NCBI RefSeq assembly: GCF_000238315.3 | Contig: NZ_CP011924.1 | Location: 331,501-395,500 of the forward strand | Length of the DNA: 64,000 nucleotides | Direction of reading: 5' to 3' | From: Pseudoalteromonas piscicida | GTDB taxonomy: Bacteria; Pseudomonadota; Gammaproteobacteria; Enterobacterales; Alteromonadaceae | Part shown: piece by piece, positions 1-11,692 of the stretch | Layout of the letters: the number at the start of each line of letters is the position of its first letter | Numbering within the stretch: position 1 is the first letter of the stretch | Translations under genes and position numbers: made by a program | The notes under the pieces: model-generated | Told to the model about the DNA's origin: nothing | What the model saw: the letters and a program-made list of their open reading frames with translations, nothing else | The model's database searches: none

Positions 1-2169
1 GAAGCCCGTAGCCAACATACTTTCAATATTAGTGTAGAAGTACTCCGCCGAGATAATTAGCTTATCCCCGTGATTGAGTAAGTTGCTAAAATCACTCTCA
101 AAACCAATATCATACGATTTCGTTTTTTCGGGGGTGATCGGGTAATCACTGGAGTAAGAAAACACCTCATTAGAAACCGTTGTTTCGTACAGGTTTGGCA
201 TACGATATGCGTTGCTATATTTGGCTTTAATGGCAGTATTATCAAACAGTTGATAATTTGCTTGTACGGTCACATCGGCTTTAGCATCAAATGTAAGCTT
301 TTCTCCTGTTTGATAGTCCTCATTCACCGAGTCGTGAAGGTTTACGTTCAGTGCAAGCTCTACTGGTGCAAGATCGATATTGGCATTTGCAAATAACGCT
401 CGTTTTGTTTGCTTACCGTGTCGTGAAGTTGACTTTAATTTGAAATCATCAGAGTGCCATGGGCGCTTAAAGTTGTTTTTCCAGTCTCTATGAGGCGACA
501 ACTCTTCAGCCTGCCAAGATAGCCCGTATGTCAATGTCACAGGCGTATTTGCAAGCGATAATGCGGAGGTATTAAATACACTTACCCCGTGGCGTTTGTT
601 GTTAAAACGGTGGAAGTATTGCCCTGCATTTTCACCTAGGTTACTGCCAAGGGCATTGTACTGTTGTAACCTCGCGCTGGTACGCCAAACGTTAACACTG
701 AGGTCGACTAATGAGTTATTACTTGGTAAAAAGCGGTATAGTGCGCTAGTACTATTGACCAGAGCAGAGCCCGGAGCCCACTGCGGCATAGTTTCTACGC
801 CTTCAGGAATTTCTTCGGACATCCATTGCTCTTGGCCATGCTCATCGATCACCTTCCAAAACTTGGTGTCGCCGGCTCTTTGTTTGTACCAGTAGGTGGC
901 CAGCATTTCTCCTGCTTCTTGTTTATGGTAACGTGTGTTCACCTCTAATGATTGTTCGTCCGTAAATGCATAAGTTAGTTTGGCAAGATATGAGTCGCTT
1001 TCAAAGCTTGTATTGACGACTTCGCCATTTTGGTTAACGGGTGGTGGGATCAGAATGACTTCTGTGACTTCATCATACTGTTTTCCATGCTCGGTTGAAG
1101 GCACCCAGCGAATGTACTCTTTAGACTCAACGAAATCGTTAAAGCCATTTTTTCCGGCAAAGTAGTTACCGACCTTTTTCTTACTGTAAGCAAGCACCGC
1201 TTGTAAGTTATCCTGTTGGTAGGCGGTTGCTAGCGTAAATCCACCGCCTGCAAAATCGAGCGTGTCATTGTGGTTGCTTACCTCGTAATAACTTTGCAGG
1301 CCAAAGCTTTCCGGTACTTCAGGTGTTCTATTGTTGTTATGCGTATTAACCTTAACCAAAGCGCCATAACGCTTACCGTCTTGGAGAATATCTTGCGTGC
1401 CTAAGGTGCGGATATTGACTGTTCCGCCGATTGCGCCAGAGCCAAATGGTGATGCTTTGGCCGATGCGCCTTTTTCAACATTGACCGAGCTTATCAGGTT
1501 TGAATCGATATAGGTTCTATCCGACGAGCCCATATAGCCGCGGTTTGTGTGCGTTGATTGCAAACTGCCATCGATGAAAATTGGTACTCGTCCTTCGCCT
1601 TGGACTCCACGAATACCGATATCAAGCGCACCAGCTTCGTTTCGAATATTGTTTGCCTCTATACCTGAAAACGTTGAGAAAATATCCGAGTTAGATAAAC
1701 CTTTGGTTCGAGCAATCTGTTCACGATTAAGATTGAGTTTATCGCCTTTGACAGTGATGACTTCAATATTATCTTGCGGATTTGGTGTTTGCTTGTGCTT
1801 AGCCTGAGTGTTATTGGATTGGCCTTTTGCTGGCGTTAACTCGCTAATCGCCGCTTTAATAACGATGTTATTGTCGATAATACTCGCCATTAGCGGACTA
1901 CCTTTCAATGTACGCTCTAGTGCCTCGGTTAAACTTACCTCCCCTTTGAGTGCTGGGGCTTGCAGGCCATTTAATAGTTTCGCATCGGCAATTAGATTCA
2001 TACTCGCAGCCTCAGCTACCTGCGTTAAGGTATGGCTAATAGGTTGCTGCGCAAGATTAAATTGATATATAGCAACTTGACTCTGCGCGGTTGCAGGCAG
2101 GCTCAGGCTAAGCCCGAGTGCAAATGCTAAGGGAGTGAGTCTTGTGTTTAAAGCAGTGCGAGTTCTCAT
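1..2169 (-). CDS. TonB-dependent outer-membrane receptor with STN signalling domain (partial, runs off left edge)
   Basis: Reading the minus strand from the ATG at 2169 gives an unbroken frame to base 1, so the gene is cut by the window edge. It begins with a signal peptide ending near LPATAQ. An STN (secretin/TonB short N-terminal) domain follows at about residues 30–85 (YQFNLAQQPISHTLTQVAEA). A TonB plug follows (IRGVQGEGRVPIFIDG, VEKGASA, GSGAIGGTVNIRTL), then beta-barrel sequence. The RGxxGxGRVxxxIDG plug style resembles heme/hemoglobin receptors (HasR/HutR type); substrate is inferred, not proven. The STN domain plus adjacent fecR and fecI indicate cell-surface signalling: ligand binding should signal through FecR to FecI. 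A Fur-like element lies just upstream. Confidence 0.9.
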   Translation of the reverse strand, partial: MRTRTALNTRLTPLAFALGLSLSLPATAQSQVAIYQFNLAQQPISHTLTQVAEAASMNLIADAKLLNGLQAPALKGEVSLTEALERTLKGSPLMASIIDNNIVIKAAISELTPAKGQSNNTQAKHKQTPNPQDNIEVITVKGDKLNLNREQIARTKGLSNSDIFSTFSGIEANNIRNEAGALDIGIRGVQGEGRVPIFIDGSLQSTHTNRGYMGSSDRTYIDSNLISSVNVEKGASAKASPFGSGAIGGTVNIRTLGTQDILQDGKRYGALVKVNTHNNNRTPEVPESFGLQSYYEVSNHNDTLDFAGGGFTLATAYQQDNLQAVLAYSKKKVGNYFAGKNGFNDFVESKEYIRWVPSTEHGKQYDEVTEVILIPPPVNQNGEVVNTSFESDSYLAKLTYAFTDEQSLEVNTRYHKQEAGEMLATYWYKQRAGDTKFWKVIDEHGQEQWMSEEIPEGVETMPQWAPGSALVNSTSALYRFLPSNNSLVDLSVNVWRTSARLQQYNALGSNLGENAGQYFHRFNNKRHGVSVFNTSALSLANTPVTLTYGLSWQAEELSPHRDWKNNFKRPWHSDDFKLKSTSRHGKQTKRALFANANIDLAPVELALNVNLHDSVNEDYQTGEKLTFDAKADVTVQANYQLFDNTAIKAKYSNAYRMPNLYETTVSNEVFSYSSDYPITPEKTKSYDIGFESDFSNLLNHGDKLIISAEYFYTNIESMLATGF

Positions 2170-2204
2170 TATGATGCGTCCAAATAAATTACCTAAGATG
2201 AAAA

Positions 2205-2225
2205 CGAATGAGAATGAGAACTCCT
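2205..2225 (-). promoter_or_regulatory. candidate Fur box upstream of the TonB receptor
   Basis: The plus strand here reads gaatgagaatgagaac, which resembles the repeated NATNAT-like half-sites of Fur boxes (compare aatgagaatgat in many gammaproteobacterial Fur sites). It lies about 40 bp upstream of the receptor ATG, in the 84-bp gap after fecR. This is a motif match by eye only. The right half is degenerate. Confidence 0.4.
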
Positions 2226-2253
2226 CAATAAAAATCTGAATATTTTTATCTTG

Positions 2254-3219
2254 TCATCGAGAATTAACTATAACCACATGATTATTAGTATTTTTAACTT
2301 CTACTGGCAGGGCGTGTGGTAATAAGTTTAAAAAGCTTTCGAGCTCTGATGCTAAAAAAGTACCCGAAATTACCAATTGCTCAGTTGATTGAGCGGTTAA
2401 GGTGTAACTTATCGCATGATGTCGTTTAAATTCCTCAAATACTTCACTGAGTGGCGCATTGTCGAACACGAGTCGCCCTTGCTTAAATGCATCGACGAGA
2501 TTGAGGTTTGGATCAAACTCAGTCTTAGTAATGCCGTCACTATCCACAACCGCCATTTGACCTTTTCTCAGTTCTATTTGCTGATGTTGGCTTTGCACGT
2601 TTACACGACCATGGTCCACCACAATGCGAATGCTATTGGCTTTTTTATCCACGGAAAAGCGGGTGCCTAATACGGTAATCTTTGTGCTGCCGGCACTGAT
2701 CACAAATGGTCGGCTTTTGTCACTGGCAACGTCAAACAATACGCGTCCACTGAGTAGCTTATTACTGCGCCGATTGCCATCAAAATCAATAGCGAGGGAA
2801 GTTTTGGCATCTAAGGTCAGTAGAGAGTTATCGGGCAGTGAGATTGTGCGTAATTCGCCTCGAGGTGACTGATAGCTGGCGTGAAAGGTGTCTTTGTTTA
2901 CTTGAAAGAACCACGTTTGATAACCAACGAAACTCAACGCAAAAAGTGCAAAGCATGCAGCAATGGCGAAGTACCGCTGAGTTGTCTTTGATTTAAGTTT
3001 AGAGTGTGTAACTGGATTCTCTAATTGTGCAATGTCTTGCTCTGAAAATTGCGATAACAGTCGCTCAACCTGTTTACTTTCTTGATAGGCTGTTTGGTGC
3101 GCACGGTTCTCACCAAGCCAACGATTGAGCGCTTGCTGCTGCGCTTTACTGAGCCCTTGCCTTTCGAGTTCCAGCCAGTGGTTTACTTGCTGTTGTATTG
3201 ATACATTATGACGGTCCAT
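2254..3219 (-). CDS. fecR: FecR-family anti-sigma factor / transmembrane signal transducer
   Basis: About 321 aa from the chosen start MDRHNVSI at 3219, which lies 10 bp after the fecI stop; a longer frame starts at 3261 inside fecI. The N-terminus (VNHWLELERQGLSKAQQQALNRWLGE) is the cytoplasmic DUF4880-like part that contacts sigma factor. A single TM segment (YFAIAACFALFALSFVGYQTWFF) follows. The periplasmic FecR domain has YQSPRGELRTISLPDNSLLTLDAKT and GRVLFDVASDKSRPFVISAG. The C-terminus has a DUF4974/STN-like fold (FDNAPLSEVFEEFKRH). FecR proteins sense the N-terminal domain of a ligand-bound TonB receptor and control FecI. The receptor next door is the obvious partner. Confidence 0.9.
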   Translation of the reverse strand: MDRHNVSIQQQVNHWLELERQGLSKAQQQALNRWLGENRAHQTAYQESKQVERLLSQFSEQDIAQLENPVTHSKLKSKTTQRYFAIAACFALFALSFVGYQTWFFQVNKDTFHASYQSPRGELRTISLPDNSLLTLDAKTSLAIDFDGNRRSNKLLSGRVLFDVASDKSRPFVISAGSTKITVLGTRFSVDKKANSIRIVVDHGRVNVQSQHQQIELRKGQMAVVDSDGITKTEFDPNLNLVDAFKQGRLVFDNAPLSEVFEEFKRHHAISYTLTAQSTEQLVISGTFLASELESFLNLLPHALPVEVKNTNNHVVIVNSR

Positions 3220-3229
3220 TGCGATTCTC

Positions 3230-3700
3230 TTATTGTTTTTGTAATGCGTTACGGCAAGCAAGCATGGCAGTTGCCAAGTGTTTTTCGACCATGCTGACAG
3301 ATATCCCCATTTGCTCTGCTATTTGTGGCTGGCTTAAGTTTTTAAATTTATAGAGCACAAATGCTTGCTTGGTTTTTAGAGGTAAGGAGTCGATACTTCG
3401 ATTAAGTAATGCCAGTTGTTGTTGACTTGCAAGCTTAGCCTCGGGCTCATAATAACTTGGCGCGACTAATTCGAAGTCGTCGGGCTCAGCAACGGTTTGA
3501 TTTTTGCGATACTGATCAATCACAATGTTTTTCGCGGCTTTAAAAAACAGTGCGCGCTCTTGCGTGTTATCCCGTTTTGGATTGCTGGTTTTATAACTTA
3601 GTATTCGGGTATACGCCTCTTGGACTATATTTTGAGCTTTGTCTTTGCACCCCACTGAACGAGCGATATAACTTAATACTTCTGAGTAATAACGTTCCAA
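3230..3700 (-). CDS. fecI: FecI-like ECF sigma factor
   Basis: 156 aa with a TTG start. An in-frame TGA lies eight codons upstream with no ATG or GTG between, so the TTG is forced. Sigma region 2 (YIARSVGCKDKAQNIVQEAYTRIL, then FFKAAKNIVIDQYRKNQ) and region 4 (LNRSIDSLPLKTKQAFVLYKFKNLSQPQIAEQMGISVSMVEKHLATAM) are both complete, with the VEKHL signature of iron-transport ECF sigmas. It is followed after 10 bp by fecR and then the receptor gene, the usual FecI–FecR–receptor arrangement. It probably directs RNA polymerase to the receptor promoter when the ligand is present. The weak TTG start may keep its level low. Confidence 0.9.
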   Translation of the reverse strand: MERYYSEVLSYIARSVGCKDKAQNIVQEAYTRILSYKTSNPKRDNTQERALFFKAAKNIVIDQYRKNQTVAEPDDFELVAPSYYEPEAKLASQQQLALLNRSIDSLPLKTKQAFVLYKFKNLSQPQIAEQMGISVSMVEKHLATAMLACRNALQKQ

Positions 3701-3909
3701 AATACACCAGTTTGCTTTTCAAAAGTCGCGCATACTAGCATTAAAAATGATTGTTGAGAATTGTTTTTATTTGCGTTTGTTGGCTTTGAATTGTTCGCTA
3801 ATATATTTTATGTTTTTAGTGCTTTTGCTTAAAAGTTGGTTGTAAGATTATGAAAAAAATTAGTTTTATTTTAAATTTCTTTGGATCCAAACACTAAACG
3901 AAGTGCTTA

Positions 3910-5112
3910 TTAAGGCGTAGGAGCGATACCTTTGATAATGCGCTGGCAGGCACTGGGATCCATAAAATGGGGCACCGGATAATCCGGATGTGCTTCTTTT
4001 AGCGCCAGCTCTGCGAGTAGTGCTGCATCATCAGGGAGTACTTCGGTGAGCGTGGTTTGGATATGTAAATCAAGCAGTAAGCGCTTAATGTGCTCTAAAA
4101 GATCATCTGCTTGGCGCTCGACGGGATAGTCTAACGAGGTTAATCCACAGTATCTGGCGATGAGCGCGAGTTGCTGATTAATGCGCTCACCATACCAGGT
4201 TAGCACGGGCATGAGTAACACCGCATTGGCAAGCCCGTGCGGCGTACCATATTGAGCGCTCAATTGGTGTGAAATTGCATGCACGTAGCCGACAGAGGTT
4301 CTGGTAAAAGCTTGTCCTGCGTAATGGGAAGCGAGTAGTAGTTGCGCCCTTGCTTCAAGATTTTGTGGGTCTTGTTGTGCTTTGGGTAAATATTCAAAGA
4401 TGGCTCTACAAGCTTCAAGAGCACGGCCGCGGCTAAACTTAAGACAGTTAATGCTCAGTAGTGCTTCAATGGCGTGGGTTAGTGCATCAATTGCCGTAGT
4501 CGCGGTGATATGTGCGGGCATACTAGTGGTTAATTCTGGTAATAACACGGCATGGTGTGGCACTAAACAAAAATCAGTCGCGGCATATTTGGCGTGATTA
4601 CTAGGATCGTTAACGACGGCGGCAACAGTGGTTTCCGAGCCGGTTCCTGCTGTTGTTGGGATCGCGATATTCGGCGGTAGGCGTTTTAAGACTTTAAATA
4701 ACCCTTTGAGTTTAGTCACCGGTTTGTTTGGCTTGACAGCCCGAGCACCGATCAGTTTGCCCGTGTCGAGTACCGAGCCGCCGCCAAGCGCGATAATTGC
4801 TTTACATTGATGCTGTTGGTAGACCTTTAGACCGTCTTCGACGTTTGCTATGGTTGGGTTGGGTAAAACATCTGCGTAATAATGCGTGACAAACTCTGAC
4901 TCACGTAGTGTGTTTTCCACAACCTGATGCAAGTTGAGTTTGAGCAGCACTTGATCGGTCACGACTAAGACGTTATCTCCACTTTTTAACCCCAGCGCCT
5001 CAATGGCGTCTAACAACCCCGTTTTTCCCTGATGTAATTTGGGGTTCGGGATCCCGATAAAAATAACAATGCACTTTAGGGCAAAGTGGTAAATACGGTA
5101 AAACCAACTCAT
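3910..5112 (-). CDS. iron-containing alcohol dehydrogenase
   Basis: 400 aa, the usual size of group III Fe-ADHs. The NAD(P) site motif ALGGGSVLDTGK and the PTTAGTGSETT motif are present. The metal ligands lie in TTAIDALTHAIEA and in GYVHAISHQLSAQYGTPHGLANAV (Asp plus three His). The family reduces or oxidises short alcohols and aldehydes; the substrate cannot be told from sequence. The first 18 residues (WFYRIYHFALKCIVIFIG) are hydrophobic, but the fold is cytoplasmic and no signal peptide is expected. It stands alone: the next gene (fecI) begins about 210 bp downstream on the same strand. Confidence 0.92.
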   Translation of the reverse strand: MSWFYRIYHFALKCIVIFIGIPNPKLHQGKTGLLDAIEALGLKSGDNVLVVTDQVLLKLNLHQVVENTLRESEFVTHYYADVLPNPTIANVEDGLKVYQQHQCKAIIALGGGSVLDTGKLIGARAVKPNKPVTKLKGLFKVLKRLPPNIAIPTTAGTGSETTVAAVVNDPSNHAKYAATDFCLVPHHAVLLPELTTSMPAHITATTAIDALTHAIEALLSINCLKFSRGRALEACRAIFEYLPKAQQDPQNLEARAQLLLASHYAGQAFTRTSVGYVHAISHQLSAQYGTPHGLANAVLLMPVLTWYGERINQQLALIARYCGLTSLDYPVERQADDLLEHIKRLLLDLHIQTTLTEVLPDDAALLAELALKEAHPDYPVPHFMDPSACQRIIKGIAPTP

Positions 5113-5190
5113 TGCGATCCGTCTAATTTTGTTTTTGTATCATTTAAAAAATATAGACGGATCATCACTGAATTGCTAGCAAATTTTCGG

Positions 5191-7596
<2,406 letters not shown>

Positions 7597-7623
7597 TTAC
7601 AAAGTTCAGTAGCAAACGATGAA

Positions 7624-8370
7624 TTACTCGTCGATGGGGCAGCCGACGTCAACCTTTTTTCGTTGCATCTGCACTCGTTCAGCGGCGGCACGTAGCCGAT
7701 TTATATATTCTGGAGGGGCGCTGGGGTTGGCAGTTAAATAAAGGGTTTTACTTAACTCTGGGACTTCTAGCACTTTGTCCCATTGCTCCACTAAACCCAT
7801 TCTAGCGGCCATTCTATCTACAAAATTTTCGGCACCAAAAATAAAGTCAATTCTGCCTCTTTCAAGCAACTCACCTGCACGACTCAAACTAGTCACTGAT
7901 AGCATGTTCTTATCGGCGACAAAGCCTTGTGCTTTTAAATAGTTTTCGGAAAGTTGATCAGCCGCAACAGCGACAACATGTTGTTTGATTTTCCATATTT
8001 CCCACTCTTGCTGATCGGCGATATCAGCACGCTTATAAAATGCGACCTTTAGCTCACAAAGTGGCGCAATTCAGACATGGTTTTCTTCACGTTGCTCCGT
8101 TCTGGCGATCGAGTAGAGCAATGAATAAGGGGATTTTTTGGAGAAGGCTTTTGCGCGAGTCCAAGGCAACATATAAATTTGATAGCTTAGCTCTGCTTCC
8201 CACATAATGAGGCGTACGATATCAGTGGCAAGCCCAGTAATGGTGCCGTTCTTTTGCTCTATCTGGTACGGAGGAAAATGCTCGGTATAGATATCTACTT
8301 TTGTCGGTGCTGCGGCTAAGGCACTAAATACACTAAATATCCCTATAACGCTCCCAATTATATACTGCAT
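7624..8370 (-). pseudogene. periplasmic solute-binding protein (SBP_bac_3-like) interrupted by one TGA
   Basis: The N-terminal part (signal peptide MQYIIGSVIGIFSVFSALAAA, then VDIYTEHFPPYQIEQKNGTITGLATDIVRLIM) is a family 3 periplasmic binding protein start. After ARTEQREENHV comes TGA at 8071–8073. The same frame then continues as IAPLCELKVAFYKRADIA through to LERGRIDFIFGAENF and the stop at 7624. The rest is uninterrupted with no frameshift, giving about 248 codons. Homologues carry W at this place (…WVGPL), so TGG to TGA is the simplest change. It could be a recent pseudogene or a base-call error. Confidence 0.82.
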
Positions 8371-8550
8371 ACCACATTCTCAAGATCGTTTTTAACAGTA
8401 TAACTCATAATTTGTTATTGGTTTTGGTTAAATTAATGTACCCATTAAAATTCCATGTTGGTGCTTTATTGGCAATTATTATATGGTTTTTTGGTGTCTT
8501 TTAAGAATTAAATAACGGCGTAAAATTGCCCTTGTTGTAGAGGAGTCGTT

Positions 8551-9066
8551 ATGCGCTTAGTTTTGTTCTTGCTTATGTTGTTTGTGTCTACTTACTCACA
8601 TGCTAGTGAAGTTGCAGTTGATTATGTGATGGGAGAGGGGGATGTAAAAGGACTGCGGCTTGGGTATCGTCCCTTGCATTATAGTTTAGCGGATTATGGT
8701 TTTGGCGAAGGTGCCTATGTTTATTTTGAGTTGAGTACCAACTATTGGGAATACGGCAAACCAAAACGCTCAGACACGACGTTTGCTATTGCACTGTCAC
8801 CAGTGCTTAGTGTTCCACTGACCGAGTTTGCTGGAAAGCCGGTAAATTTTGAGTTTGGGATTGGCATGACCTACGTCAGTGATACTCGATTTGCGGGCAA
8901 AGACATTGGTGTTCACTATCAGTTTGAAGACCGCATTGGACTTAGTGTCAATTTGAATCCCAGTACTAAAGTTGGGATCCGATATCTGCATTATTCTAAT
9001 GCAGGTTTGAGCGACCATAACCCCGGTCTTGATTTTTTAAATGTGTTCTACGTTAAGCAGTTTTAA
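8551..9066 (+). CDS. pagL: PagL-like lipid A 3-O-deacylase
   Basis: 171 aa with a signal peptide (MRLVLFLLMLFVSTYSHA) and an outer-membrane barrel pattern. The C-terminal motif LHYSNAGLSDHNPGLDFLNVFY matches the PagL active site HxSN. His147 and Ser149 correspond to the catalytic His and Ser. The third member of the triad, Glu in Pseudomonas PagL, falls on Asp161 here. PagL removes the 3-position acyl chain of lipid A in the outer membrane. The start follows an AGAGGAG-like ribosome site. It is transcribed divergently from the broken binding-protein gene. Assignment is by motif; the Asp substitution lowers certainty about activity. Confidence 0.78.
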   Translation: MRLVLFLLMLFVSTYSHASEVAVDYVMGEGDVKGLRLGYRPLHYSLADYGFGEGAYVYFELSTNYWEYGKPKRSDTTFAIALSPVLSVPLTEFAGKPVNFEFGIGMTYVSDTRFAGKDIGVHYQFEDRIGLSVNLNPSTKVGIRYLHYSNAGLSDHNPGLDFLNVFYVKQF

Positions 9067-9235
9067 CGCTTAACTTCATTGAGTTAGTTTTATCTCCCTT
9101 TGTGATTTCAAGGATGAAATTTTTTCTTCATAAAATTCCAGTATCCAAGATAATAGAATGTAGTTAAGCGCTTGACCTAAACTAAGGTTTAGGAATTAGG
9201 GTTCTGCGTAAATCAATAATAATCAAGGAACATCA

Positions 9236-10471
9236 ATGGAGAATAGCTCTGCAATTGAGCGGTTAAAGCACTTTACACCTTTAGTTTGGGTAATGCTTGT
9301 TGGTAACTTTTTCGTTCGCGCTAGTTACTACATGGTATGGCCTTTTTTGGCTGTTATTCTTTACGAAAATTATGGACTGAGTGCAACAGAGGTCGGTTTA
9401 TTGCTGACGGTGTCAGCGACTTTTGCCGTATTTTTGGGGTTTTATACGGGGAATCTCGCTGATCGCTTTGGTCGCACCAAAATGCTCTACACGGCAGTGT
9501 TTGTTGGTGTGATTTCTTTTTCACTGTTGGCTGTGGCTGAGTCGTTGTGGTTGTTTGCAACTTCAGTGTTTTTAGCTTGTCTACCTAGGACGCTTTGGGA
9601 TGCGCCTAGTAAAGCGTTACTTACTGAAGAACTTGCCGACGCAAAAGACAGAGAGCTTGCACTGCATTTACTCTATTTTCTCGTGAATGTGGGAGCGGCT
9701 TTAGGACCATTGTACGGGCTATGGGCAGGGCTTAATGGTGAGCAGTTTAGTTTTATCTATACTGGCATTTCGTATATTGGTTTGTTGCTCGCGCTGCTTT
9801 ACTTTAGACCTAAACTGAGTGAAGCGCAGACTGTCGCTTTGCAGTCTGCCGCTCAGTCAGTGCCGAAGTTTGCAAAGTGGCTAGGGATCTTACGAAAAGA
9901 TAAAGTCTTTTTAATTGTGCTCATCGCTACAACTTTAGTGTATTTGGTTTATGCGCAATGTGACTCTAGCCTAGTGCAGTATTTGACGCGTGCAGAGGTC
10001 CCCGATCTGGCTTGGCTAATTTCTAGCTTAATCATCGCAAATTCTAGCGTGATCATCGTTTGTCAGTTTCCATTACTACATCTGATGCGTAATTGGCGTA
10101 TTGAAAATAGGCTCTATGCGGGTGGCGTGATATTGATCATTTCACAAGTCATGATGGTCTTGAATGATGTGCAAAATATCTGGGGATGGATTGCAGCCAT
10201 GATGGTGTTGAGTCTGAGCGAAGCAATTATGTTTACTAACATCAATGTCTATATTGACAGGTTGGCACCAGATAACCTGAAAGCTAGCTATTTTGGTGCT
10301 GCTGGCTTGTGTTCATTAGGGTATGCATTAGCGCCTATTTTAGGCGGACTTATATTAGATTTTTACTCCGGTATGATGCTGTTTATCATCATGACCTTAG
10401 TATCTATCACCGCACTTGGGTTTTATCGCATTGCTGAGCTGAAGCCTAAGACGACGGCTGAAGCGATATAG
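9236..10471 (+). CDS. MFS transporter (DHA1-like)
   Basis: 411 aa with about twelve hydrophobic segments. The MFS signature between TM2 and TM3 is present (GFYTGNLADRFGRTKML), followed by TM4–5 (LACLPRTLWDAPSKALLTEELA and FLVNVGAALGPLYGLWAG), typical of drug/H+ antiporters of the MdtH/YdeE type. The start ATG follows AAGGAACATCA. The substrate cannot be told. It is a single-gene unit ending in a clear hairpin at 10483, with no regulator next to it. Its position one gene away from the lipase and natural-product cluster is suggestive only. Confidence 0.88.
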   Translation: MENSSAIERLKHFTPLVWVMLVGNFFVRASYYMVWPFLAVILYENYGLSATEVGLLLTVSATFAVFLGFYTGNLADRFGRTKMLYTAVFVGVISFSLLAVAESLWLFATSVFLACLPRTLWDAPSKALLTEELADAKDRELALHLLYFLVNVGAALGPLYGLWAGLNGEQFSFIYTGISYIGLLLALLYFRPKLSEAQTVALQSAAQSVPKFAKWLGILRKDKVFLIVLIATTLVYLVYAQCDSSLVQYLTRAEVPDLAWLISSLIIANSSVIIVCQFPLLHLMRNWRIENRLYAGGVILIISQVMMVLNDVQNIWGWIAAMMVLSLSEAIMFTNINVYIDRLAPDNLKASYFGAAGLCSLGYALAPILGGLILDFYSGMMLFIIMTLVSITALGFYRIAELKPKTTAEAI

Positions 10472-10482
10472 CTTAGCTAACT

Positions 10483-10515
10483 CGGTGACCTAAAAAAGGT
10501 CACCGTTTGTTTTTA
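10483..10515 (+). terminator. rho-independent terminator after the MFS gene
   Basis: An 8-bp perfect stem (cggtgacc / ggtcaccg) with a 7-nt loop (taaaaaa) is followed by tttgttttta. It lies 12 bp after the MFS stop codon. The A-rich loop and the converging downstream gene mean it may also serve the opposite strand. Confidence 0.85.
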
Positions 10516-10546
10516 TGCTAATTATCCGAATCAAAGGTTAGTTACT

Positions 10547-11617
10547 TTACTTACCTGCCATTTTTTGCAAGTAACCTAGACGTTGACGCTCGGCAGCCGA
10601 GGGCTTATATGGGCGCTTCTCCAGTGCGTCAAAGTAGAAATCAGTGATGTGGTATTCGGTTATTTTGCTATCACCAAACTGCGCAAGCTCTCCGGGCATT
10701 GGCGACATTCTCTCAATCACAAATGTTTTTAACGTGAACTGGGATGGGCCGGATTTAGCTGAAAAAGGAGCAAGCACCGACTGATGTGCTTTTAAGTTGA
10801 ATACCTGTTTCCCTTCACTTAACTTTTGTTTTTCAACCAAATGACTGATTGGTGTGCCATCGCGAGTAAATAGATTTGCACGGATACGATAAGTACCACT
10901 TTGCTTTACTTCAAGTTGCAATGGAATTATCAAGTCTGCTTGCTCGGGGTAAGGTTTAGCAATGGCGAGCAGTGTGGCGCTGGGTTGGTAATAGCGAATA
11001 CTTGCCGTTAATGCCACGGCCTTAGCCGAGCTTGGCTTGGCACGCACAACGACATTCAGCTCTTGAGGCCATGTTGTCTCGCCATCGACCGCACCAAGCC
11101 AAATACCATCAGACTCTTTGAGGCGGGTGGTGGATAAGGTTTGCTGTGATGTAGGATCAAGTATCGTTGCAGTTGCATTAGAAAATTGACTACCAGATAA
11201 ACTTATCTCGATAGTAGCGGGGTGCACAAAGCGATATTGATTCAGCGATAAAGACACCTGTTCGTTGTTTTCTTCAATTGGCATTTCGACGGCATAGAAA
11301 TGATTTGGATGGAGCCTATCAAAATCACCTTTGCCAAGGGGCTGTGAGTAAGGAGGTAGCGAAATACTATACTCATAATGTGCCGCAGCTGATTGCGCAG
11401 CTTGTGCCAGTGGTAGTGATTCAACCAATGATTGTTTTTGTGTTATCGCAGTTTTAGGGGTGGCGGGTGGCGTTGTTGTTGGTGTCAAAATAGGTGTGGT
11501 GACTTGTGGGGGGGCTGCTAACTCAGGCGAGGGCAGAGCTTCGCGCTGCAAGGCAAAATAGCCTGCAGTGATACAGATCACAATAAGAATGACACTAATC
11601 AACAAAAACTTTTTCAT
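10547..11617 (-). CDS. membrane-anchored periplasmic protein of unknown function, partner of the adjacent hydrolase gene
   Basis: 356 aa. An N-terminal TM anchor (FLLISVILIVICITAGYFAL) is followed by a Pro/Thr-rich linker (about residues 30–65) and a periplasmic part rich in beta strands. I do not recognise the family. It follows a secreted lipase-like hydrolase on the same strand, with a hairpin between them. This layout (anchor, flexible linker, periplasmic domain, directly downstream of a secreted lipase) is that of lipase-specific foldases, but the Lif signature RxxFDYxLS is not seen. A chaperone role is therefore only a guess. Other options are an Ig-like adhesion or binding protein. Confidence 0.7.
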   Translation of the reverse strand: MKKFLLISVILIVICITAGYFALQREALPSPELAAPPQVTTPILTPTTTPPATPKTAITQKQSLVESLPLAQAAQSAAAHYEYSISLPPYSQPLGKGDFDRLHPNHFYAVEMPIEENNEQVSLSLNQYRFVHPATIEISLSGSQFSNATATILDPTSQQTLSTTRLKESDGIWLGAVDGETTWPQELNVVVRAKPSSAKAVALTASIRYYQPSATLLAIAKPYPEQADLIIPLQLEVKQSGTYRIRANLFTRDGTPISHLVEKQKLSEGKQVFNLKAHQSVLAPFSAKSGPSQFTLKTFVIERMSPMPGELAQFGDSKITEYHITDFYFDALEKRPYKPSAAERQRLGYLQKMAGK

Positions 11618-11638
11618 AGCAATACTCGGTTAATATAA

Positions 11639-11659
11639 GGAACTGCATGGAGCAGTTCC
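11639..11659. terminator. hairpin between hydrolase and anchored-protein genes
   Basis: A perfect 8-bp stem (ggaactgc / gcagttcc) with a 5-nt loop lies between the two minus-strand genes. No strong T tract follows on the minus strand, so it may be a partial terminator or an mRNA-stability hairpin that lowers expression of the downstream gene. Confidence 0.45.
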
Positions 11660-11692
11660 TTGGGTATAGAAATTAGCAGAATAACCGTTAAG

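Noticed and set aside
7624..8370. Frameshift in the solute-binding protein
   Set aside because: Both halves are in the same frame; only a TGA separates them.
10547..11617. Classical lipase-specific foldase (Lif)
   Set aside because: Layout fits but the RxxFDYxLS signature is missing and the body looks beta-rich rather than helical.
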